In this document: positions 34,658 through 40,384 of the stretch, piece by piece
How the letters are laid out: each line of letters opens with the position of its first letter
Position numbering within the stretch: the stretch's first letter is position 1
NCBI GenBank assembly: GCA_945860095.1
Contig: CAMAPP010000012.1
Location: forward strand, 1 to 40,384
Reading direction: 5' to 3'
DNA: 40,384 nt
Source of the DNA: Rhizobium sp. Q54
GTDB taxonomy: Bacteria > Pseudomonadota > Alphaproteobacteria > CADEGL01
Notes under the pieces: generated by a model
Databases searched by the model: none
What the model was told of the DNA's origin: nothing
Seen by the model: only the letters and a program-made list of their open reading frames with translations
Program-made: the position numbers and the translations under genes

Positions 34658-35887
34658 ATGCGCAACCATCGCGTCAACGGCGAACGTCTGTGGGCAAGCT
34701 TGATGGCGATGGCCAAGATCGGCGCCCTGCCCAAGGGCGGGTGCGGGCGTCTTGCCTTGAGCGACGAGGACAAGGCGGGCCGCGATCTGTTCGTGCGCTG
34801 GTGCCGCGAGGCGGGCTGCTCGGTGCGCGTCGATGTGCTCGGCAATATCTTCGCCCGGCGCGAGGGGCGCGATCCCAGCCTTCCCCCGGTCATGACCGGC
34901 AGCCATCTCGACACCCAGCCCCATGGCGGCAAGTTCGACGGCGTGCTCGGCGTGCTCGCGGGGCTCGAGGTCGTGCGCTGTCTGAACGATGCCGGGGTCG
35001 AAACCGAAGCGGCGATCGAGGTTGCGGCGTGGACCAACGAGGAGGGCGCGCGCTTTGCGCCCGCCATGTGCGCCTCGGGCGTCTTTGGCGGCGCGTTCGA
35101 TGCGGCTTACGTGCTCGCGCAGAAGGATCTCGCGGGCAAGACTTTCGGCGCGGAGCTTGCGCGCATCGGCTATGCCGGCGCCGAGCCGTGCGGCGGGCGG
35201 CCCATCGGCACGTTCTTCGAGCTGCACATCGAGCAGGGCCCTATTCTCGAGGCCGAGAATCTGCCCATCGGCGTGGTCACGGGCGTCCAGGGCGTGCGCT
35301 GGTACGACGTGACCGTGTCGGGCCAGGATGCGCACGCGGGGCCGACCCCCATGGAGATGCGCCGAGACGCGCTGCTGGCCGCGGCCAAGATGGTGAGCGC
35401 GGTCAACCGCGAGGCGCGCGCGCGCGCGCCGCATGGGCGCGGCACCGTCGGGCAGATGCTAATCATCCCCAACTCGCGCAATACCGTGCCTGGCGAAATC
35501 AAGTTCACGGTCGATCTGCGCCATCCGGAAAAGGCGCAGCTCGACGCGCTTGAGGACGATGTGCGCCGCGCCTTCGGCGAGATCGCGGGGAAAGGCTGTG
35601 TGTCGGTCGAGATGGCGCGAATCTGGGATTCCCCGCCCGTTTCCTTCGACGGCGTCGCCATCGAGGCGGTGCGCGCCTCGGCCTCGGCGCTCGGTTACGC
35701 CCACCGCGACATCGTCTCGGGCGCGGGCCACGATTCGGTTTACATCTCGCGCGTGGCGCCGACCGCGATGATCTTCATCCCGTGCAAGGGTGGCCTGTCG
35801 CACAACGAAGAGGAAACCGCCGAGCCCGCCCATGTCGAGCAGGGCGCCAATGTCCTGTTGCAGGCCATGCTGGCCCGCGCGGGTTAG
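34658..35887 (+). CDS. M20-family Zn-dependent amidohydrolase (N-carbamoyl-L-amino acid hydrolase / allantoate amidohydrolase type)
   Basis: The 409-residue enzyme has the metal-binding segment GSHLDTQPHGGKFDGVLGVL with His83 and Asp94, the WTNEEGARFAP block with the catalytic glutamates, and the inserted dimerisation domain (about 210-325). Family members hydrolyse carbamoyl or ureido groups: N-carbamoyl amino acids, beta-ureidopropionate or allantoate. They act in hydantoin, pyrimidine or purine breakdown. The specificity cannot be fixed from sequence. An excellent GGGAGG precedes the ATG at 34658. An amidohydrolase-superfamily gene lies 3.3 kb downstream beyond the CHAT gene, so both may serve ring-opening of nitrogen heterocycles. 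Confidence 0.92.
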   Translation: MRNHRVNGERLWASLMAMAKIGALPKGGCGRLALSDEDKAGRDLFVRWCREAGCSVRVDVLGNIFARREGRDPSLPPVMTGSHLDTQPHGGKFDGVLGVLAGLEVVRCLNDAGVETEAAIEVAAWTNEEGARFAPAMCASGVFGGAFDAAYVLAQKDLAGKTFGAELARIGYAGAEPCGGRPIGTFFELHIEQGPILEAENLPIGVVTGVQGVRWYDVTVSGQDAHAGPTPMEMRRDALLAAAKMVSAVNREARARAPHGRGTVGQMLIIPNSRNTVPGEIKFTVDLRHPEKAQLDALEDDVRRAFGEIAGKGCVSVEMARIWDSPPVSFDGVAIEAVRASASALGYAHRDIVSGAGHDSVYISRVAPTAMIFIPCKGGLSHNEEETAEPAHVEQGANVLLQAMLARAG

Positions 35888-35896
35888 GCGCGGGGG

Positions 35897-38800
35897 TCAG
35901 CCGCCATCGCCGTACAGCGAAAACGGCGCCCAGAACAAGGGATGGGCATAGGCGAAGACCTCGCGCCCCGTGCCTTGGTCCTCGAAGCCTTTGGCGTCGA
36001 TGAGCGCGAGCGAGGCTTGGCGCAAGGCTTGCGCCCGCCCGAGCGTCGCGTCCCCGGCCTGGCGGCGGAATAGCTCCGCCGTAAGCCGCGCGGCGGAGGC
36101 CGAATGCACCGGCCAGTTGGTCGCCAGGATCGCGCGCGTTCCGGCATAAAAGAACGCGCGCCCCAATCCCGATACCGCTTCCGCGCCCGCGCCGTCGCCC
36201 GACGCCGTGTTGCACGCCGACAGCACGATCCAATCGGCGTCGAGCTTGAGCGCCAGGATATCGGCCATGCCGAGAAGGCCGTTGCCCGGCACGCCCGCGA
36301 TCTCCGGCGCGGTCATGGCCAAGGCCGGCTCTGCCAGGCCGTCGAGTTCGCCCGGCACGAGACCGTGGGTCGCGAAGGCGATGACCCGGTAGTCCTTGAG
36401 CGCCATGGTTTTCACGCGCTCGGTGTTTGCCTCCTTGCCGAGAAAGACGTCCTTCGCCGGGTCGGCCTTGAGCGCGCGCGCGATGTTCATGAGCTCGGCG
36501 CGCGTGTCGGCAAGGCGCGGCAACATCGACAGGCGCGTCGAATCCGCCTCCGCCATGCGCGAGGCATTGCGGCGCACGAGAGCCACTTTGCCCCCGCGCA
36601 TGGCAAGTTGCGTCGTCTCCGTTGTTTCGTTCGCCGCTTGGGCGGCTTGTTCGGCATTGAACAAGGGATCGCCGAAGCCGACGAAGGCCTGGCGGGTTGG
36701 CGATGCCGCCTTGAGGCCGCGCAGCGATTTGAGCGAGGAGACCGAGGGCAGCATCGTCACCGCGTGGCTGCGCGCGAGCCAGGGTACGCCGCGATAGGAC
36801 GCGAAGGCGATCTGTCCATCCTTGGCTTGCGGCGCGGCTTTGGTCGGCAGGACCGAAATCGGCAGGAAGCCGAGCGCGCCGTGCGGCACGACGATCAGGT
36901 TCTTGGCGTCCAGCCAGCCTTTCTCGACCGGTTGGAGGAGCGCCTGATAGAGGGCGTGCGCCGTCTTCACGTCGAAGGCCGGGATGTCCTCGACCGTCGT
37001 CGCGTCGGGGTCGAGGGCCGCGCGCAGCACGGCCACCTGATCGGACAGCTTGTCCGCGCCCAAGGCCACGCGCGCGAACGCGATCTCGCCGTCCTTGGGC
37101 ACCGCCCAGACAAAGCTTTGTTTTTCGCCGACGTAGAAGGCGATGAGAGCCTCGCCGGGCCGCAGCACCGCGCGGGCCTCCTCGATGCCGACCGGCTTGG
37201 GATTGATCAGCTCGGCATATTCGGGAAAGCGCTTCTCGATTTCGGCGGCGAGCTTGCCGCGTTCGTCGCGCAATTTATCGACCTGCGTGCGCAAATTTCG
37301 TACCGCCCCCGCGTCCACCTGGCCGTCCGCGGCACCCAACATCCCCGCGAGTATGCCGTTGAGGCCGGAGATTTCGCGCTGGGCGTCCTGCTCGCGGCGC
37401 GCGAGATCGGCCAGCGCCGGGTCGGACACGCTGGCACGCGCGGCCGATTGCGCCAGCGCTTGCTGCACCGCTTGGCCGCGCACGAAATCGGCGATGCGGA
37501 ACGCCGCGTCGGCGGCGTTGAGATTGGCCTCGCGCTCCTCGGGCGTGCCGGCGATGGTCGCGAGCAGATCGAGATAGCCTTGCAGGATTTGCCCACGCCG
37601 GAATCCCTGGATCGCGCCGCCCACGCCGTCTTCCTGGCTTTGGCGCGAACGCGACAGAAGCACCGGCAAGATTTGGGCGAAAAGGGCGAGCGCCTGTTTG
37701 CGCTCGCCCTCGGCGGCCAGGACCATGGCGCGCACGCCGCCGGCTTCCGCCGTGTTGTAATGGCGGGGGCCAAGCCGGCTCGTCGCGGTGCGCAGATAGC
37801 GCTCGCCGATATCCTTGGCCGTGGTCAGATCGCCGGTCTTGAGCGCGATCAGCGCCATGTCCGGATTGGCGCCGAAGCGGCGCTGCCACAGCTCGGTATC
37901 GGACGCGAGATTGCGGCGCACCACGTCGGCTTCTGCGCGGGCCTCGCGCCACTTGCCCTTGAGCATGTAGCCGGACGCAAGCTGGGCGCGCGCGAAATTG
38001 CCGGTGAACGCCTCGTTCGGCACGCCGGTGCGCGCCTGGACGTCGAGCACGGCCTTGAAGATGGCGATCGCGTTGTCCGTCCGTCCCTGATCGCCGACGA
38101 TCTGGCCGAGCCGCGCGAGCAGGGTGCTGACCAGACTCGAATCGACCCCGCTGGCGGAAAGTTGCTCGGCCAGGGCAAGGCGCATCATGATCTCGGCCTC
38201 GATCGGCCGGTCTAGGCGCAGGAGGGACAAGGCACGCTCGGAGCGCGTCAGGGTGCGAAACTGCTGAAGCATGACCGTCCGGCCGTCGGGATTGCGCAGT
38301 TCCTTGTTGCCGTAGCTGTCGAGCAGGGCCAAGGCCGCGGCATACTCGGCTTCGGCTTCCTGTGCCTTGCCGCGCGAGGCGAGCACGCCCGCGCGCGCGC
38401 GATGTATGCCGGCTTCCCAAAACGCCAGAAATTCGCTCCGCCCCGCCCGAGAACCGCCGGAGCGGATGTCCTTCATCCGGCTCTCCGCTTGCGCCAAGGC
38501 GGCCTCCGCCCCCTCGAGATCGCCGCCCCGCGCCAACGAGCCGGCGTGCGCGGCGGACCACACGATCTTGCTGCCGGCGTGCGGCGCGATCTCGATCGCC
38601 AATTTTTGCAACTCCGCGCCCTGGCGCGGATTGCCGGCAAACATTTCGAGAACAGCCAGATCCCAGATCAGGCCGGCCTTATCGACATAGGGCGTGCTTT
38701 GGGCGAGCTCGTACGCCGTGCCCATGTCGGTGCGGGCCTGCGCCGTGCGGCCCAAGCGGAATGCGGCCAAGCCGCGCGCATGCAAGACCTTGATGCGTTG

Positions 38801-39073
38801 GGTGGGATCGCCCGATTCGGGCACGGCGCCGTCGGCGAGCGCGCGTTGGCCGTCGAGCTTTTCGATATTGGCGCTCTGCTTGGCGAGCGAGCCCAGGATG
38901 TCCTTGACCGTGCGCGGCGGCGGGGCGGGCGGGGCCGCGGGCAGGGATTCGGTCGCGGTTTGCGCGCGGGCCGGCGGCGGCGCGGCCAAGCCCGCGAGGC
39001 CGAGAGACAGAATCGACGCCAAGGCCAAGGCACGCCGGGCTTGTCTATTCATATTCCGGGCTTGGCTATTCAT
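35897..39073 (-). CDS. secreted TPR-CHAT domain protein (caspase-like)
   Basis: This 1058-residue protein has a signal peptide after a short repeat-encoded N terminus, a long helical TPR-like region (about 50-600), a coiled segment and a C-terminal CHAT domain (about 700-1058). The CHAT catalytic dyad is present: His903 in FATHG and Cys954 in LSACNTA. CHAT proteins are caspase-family proteases; some, such as Craspase-associated TPR-CHAT and separase relatives, cleave protein partners, but most bacterial ones are uncharacterised. The export signal predicts a periplasmic or extracellular role, unlike cytoplasmic defence proteases. Possible starts are ATG at 39073, ATG at 39079 and GTG at 39085; 39073 has the best spacing from GGTGG. 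The gene converges with the carbamoylase gene and is divergent from the amidohydrolase gene. Confidence 0.88.
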   Translation of the reverse strand: MNSQARNMNRQARRALALASILSLGLAGLAAPPPARAQTATESLPAAPPAPPPRTVKDILGSLAKQSANIEKLDGQRALADGAVPESGDPTQRIKVLHARGLAAFRLGRTAQARTDMGTAYELAQSTPYVDKAGLIWDLAVLEMFAGNPRQGAELQKLAIEIAPHAGSKIVWSAAHAGSLARGGDLEGAEAALAQAESRMKDIRSGGSRAGRSEFLAFWEAGIHRARAGVLASRGKAQEAEAEYAAALALLDSYGNKELRNPDGRTVMLQQFRTLTRSERALSLLRLDRPIEAEIMMRLALAEQLSASGVDSSLVSTLLARLGQIVGDQGRTDNAIAIFKAVLDVQARTGVPNEAFTGNFARAQLASGYMLKGKWREARAEADVVRRNLASDTELWQRRFGANPDMALIALKTGDLTTAKDIGERYLRTATSRLGPRHYNTAEAGGVRAMVLAAEGERKQALALFAQILPVLLSRSRQSQEDGVGGAIQGFRRGQILQGYLDLLATIAGTPEEREANLNAADAAFRIADFVRGQAVQQALAQSAARASVSDPALADLARREQDAQREISGLNGILAGMLGAADGQVDAGAVRNLRTQVDKLRDERGKLAAEIEKRFPEYAELINPKPVGIEEARAVLRPGEALIAFYVGEKQSFVWAVPKDGEIAFARVALGADKLSDQVAVLRAALDPDATTVEDIPAFDVKTAHALYQALLQPVEKGWLDAKNLIVVPHGALGFLPISVLPTKAAPQAKDGQIAFASYRGVPWLARSHAVTMLPSVSSLKSLRGLKAASPTRQAFVGFGDPLFNAEQAAQAANETTETTQLAMRGGKVALVRRNASRMAEADSTRLSMLPRLADTRAELMNIARALKADPAKDVFLGKEANTERVKTMALKDYRVIAFATHGLVPGELDGLAEPALAMTAPEIAGVPGNGLLGMADILALKLDADWIVLSACNTASGDGAGAEAVSGLGRAFFYAGTRAILATNWPVHSASAARLTAELFRRQAGDATLGRAQALRQASLALIDAKGFEDQGTGREVFAYAHPLFWAPFSLYGDGG
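39032..39073 (-). repeat. 21-bp in-frame tandem duplication at the CHAT gene start
   Basis: Read in the gene's sense, the unit from 39073 encodes MNSQARN and the unit from 39052 encodes MNRQARR. The bases match apart from a few substitutions. Both units begin with ATG, so the duplication also duplicates the start codon. Confidence 0.88.
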
Positions 39074-39084
39074 GTTCATGTCCA

Positions 39085-39093
39085 CCCCCCCCC
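39085..39093 (-). repeat. nine-G homopolymer run just before the CHAT start
   Basis: On the + strand this is a run of nine C. In the sense of the CHAT gene it is G9 directly followed by TGGACATG. It may serve as a ribosome-binding sequence, and runs of this length are prone to slippage. Confidence 0.8.
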
Positions 39094-39156
39094 GCCCCGA
39101 ATTGCGCCCCGATTGCGTTGCCGATTTCCAGTATGTCGGCGCTCCGGCGGTACGGT

Positions 39157-39162
39157 TACAAT
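39157..39162 (+). promoter_or_regulatory. TACAAT -10-like element upstream of the amidohydrolase
   Basis: TACAAT lies 37 bp before the ATG at 39200 in the 126-bp divergent region. The -35 position is weak (around 39134-39139). Only the -10 supports the call. Confidence 0.25.
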
Positions 39163-39199
39163 CCTAGGCCCAAGCGCCCCTCCAACGCGAGAGTTTGCC

Positions 39200-40384
39200 A
39201 TGGCTACCACCGTCATCCGCGACGCCGAATGGATCATCGCCTGGGACGGCAAGCGTCAGGTCTATCGGCGGGGCGGCGATGTCGCCTTCCGAGGCGATAC
39301 GCTCGTCCATGTCGGCGGAAGATTCGCGGGCGCCGCCGATACCGTCATCGACGGCAAGCGCCGCCTGGTCATGCCGGGTTTGGTGAATATCCACTGCCAT
39401 CCGACCAATCAGCCGCTTTACAAGGGCGTGCGCGAGGAACTGGGCAACCCGCACCTTTACGGCAGCGGGCTTTACGATTTCGCGACGCTGCTCCGCCCCG
39501 ATGCCGAGGCGCGACGGGCGGGCGCCGCCTATACCTATTGCGAGCTTTTGCTGTCGGGCGTGACGACCGTCGCCGATCTGTCGGCGCCCCACGAGGGCTG
39601 GATCGAGCTCATGGCGCAAAGCGGCCTCAGGGGGTGCATCGCGCCCATGTTCCGCTCGGCCGATTGGGAGGTGAACGACGGCCGCACGCTGACCTATAAA
39701 TGGGACGCATCGGCCGGCCGCAAGCGCTTCGAGGAGGCCTTGCGCCTCGTCGACGAGGCCGCGCGCCACCCCTCGGGCCGGTTGTTCGGCATGGTCTCGC
39801 CCGGGCAGATCGACACCTGCGAGGAAGATTTGCTGCGCGACGCGGTCGCGGCGGCGCGCGAGCGGCGCGTGCCCTTTCAGGTGCATACCTCGCAAAGCGT
39901 GGTCGAGTTCAACGAAATGACCAAGCGCCACGGCTGCACCCCGGTGCAATGGGCGCACGAGATCGGCATTCTCGGCCCGGGTTCGGGCCTTGGCCACGCG
40001 ATCTTCGTCGATCACCATTCCTGGCTGCATTGGCCGACGCGGCGCGATCTCTCCATCATCGCCGACACGGGCACCCATGTCGCCCATTGCCCGACCGTGT
40101 TCGCGCGCTACGGCCATTCCCTGCAAAGCCTCGGCGGCTATCTCAAGGCGGGCGTCACCGTGGGCATCGGCACCGATACCTTCCCCCACAACATGATCGA
40201 GGAAATCCGCACCGCCCTCATCATGGGCCGCGCCGCCGCGGGCTATATGCAAAGTGTGACCGGCGGTGAGGGCCTCGAGATCGCGACGGTCGGCGGCGCC
40301 AAGGCCCTGCTGCGCGACGATATCGGCCGCCTCGCCACGGGCTGCAAGGCGGATTTCGTGCTCGCCGATCTCGATCACCCCATG
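39200..40384 (+). CDS. amidohydrolase-superfamily protein (TRZ/ATZ type), cut by the window end
   Basis: 395 residues are present and the frame is open at the edge. The metal-binding HxH is in NIHCHPTN (His65, His67), a later metal histidine is in VPFQVHTSQS, a third in VDHHSWLHW, and the catalytic-metal aspartate is Asp326 in GTDTFP. This matches the cytosine deaminase/atrazine chlorohydrolase branch that hydrolyses amino or halogen groups on nitrogen heterocycles. The C-terminal composite sandwich is reached (KADFVLADLDHP), so most of the enzyme is in view. GAGAG precedes the ATG. It may act with the M20 carbamoylase upstream, by inference from proximity. Confidence 0.88.
   Translation, partial: MATTVIRDAEWIIAWDGKRQVYRRGGDVAFRGDTLVHVGGRFAGAADTVIDGKRRLVMPGLVNIHCHPTNQPLYKGVREELGNPHLYGSGLYDFATLLRPDAEARRAGAAYTYCELLLSGVTTVADLSAPHEGWIELMAQSGLRGCIAPMFRSADWEVNDGRTLTYKWDASAGRKRFEEALRLVDEAARHPSGRLFGMVSPGQIDTCEEDLLRDAVAAARERRVPFQVHTSQSVVEFNEMTKRHGCTPVQWAHEIGILGPGSGLGHAIFVDHHSWLHWPTRRDLSIIADTGTHVAHCPTVFARYGHSLQSLGGYLKAGVTVGIGTDTFPHNMIEEIRTALIMGRAAAGYMQSVTGGEGLEIATVGGAKALLRDDIGRLATGCKADFVLADLDHPM

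Noticed and set aside
36104-38215. A 703-codon frame opposite the CHAT gene
   Set aside because: Arginine-rich antisense shadow; the CHAT reading frame carries intact domain motifs.

Overview
The window is GC-rich DNA with tightly packed genes, and the gene content points to an alphaproteobacterium, most likely near the Rhodospirillales. The main clues are a complete system I cytochrome c maturation operon (ccmABCDEFGHI), the order SUV3-type helicase, S4 protein, 7Fe ferredoxin FdxA and CarD regulator, and a perfect CtrA-type box in front of aconitase. I saw no rRNA, tRNA, CRISPR array, insertion sequence or phage gene.

Layout. 1-3036 (+): a reading-frame tail cut by the window edge, a DUF4239 membrane protein behind four 17-bp tandem repeats, a glutathione S-transferase-like protein and an exported calcineurin-like phosphoesterase. 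3033-9797 (-): the ccm operon, with most stop and start codons overlapping by 4 bp. 10204-18460 (-): a branched-chain-amino-acid-type (HAAT) ABC transporter (livGHMKF) interleaved with two acyl-CoA-ligase-family genes, probably an uptake-and-activation operon for an organic acid. 18597-19832 (-): flavodoxin and an alpha/beta hydrolase. 20083-23513 (+): acnA and a nitroreductase whose ribosome-binding site lies inside a 12-bp hairpin. 23514-24580: a sparsely coding kilobase with a sigma-54-like promoter match and one uncertain gene. 24581-32458 (+): hibernation factor, isoaspartyl methyltransferase, a fused AMP-ligase/ACP/acyltransferase, SUV3-like helicase, S4 protein, fdxA and carD. 32517-34537 (-): methyltransferase and multi-span membrane protein. 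34658-40384: an M20 carbamoylase-type amidohydrolase (+), a 1058-residue secreted TPR-CHAT protein (-) and a divergent amidohydrolase cut by the window end (+).

How the genes work together. The ccm genes export heme (CcmAB, CcmCD), load it on CcmE, reduce apocytochrome (CcmG, CcmH) and ligate it (CcmF, CcmH, CcmI). The liv operon would import a carboxylic acid and convert it to a CoA ester. The helicase, S4 protein, FdxA and CarD genes look like a housekeeping cluster.

The most unusual signal is a recurring pattern of short tandem duplications at or just upstream of gene starts: DUF4239 gene (17 bp x4), ccmG (74 bp x2), ccmC (11 bp x3, repeating the Shine-Dalgarno), ccmA (23 bp x3, making two 8-codon micro-ORFs), livK (12 bp x2) and the CHAT gene (21 bp x2 plus a nine-G run). 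A second class of in-frame repeats lies in linkers of CcmA, CcmI and the fused ligase. This looks like a local or genome-wide habit of duplicating translation-start regions.
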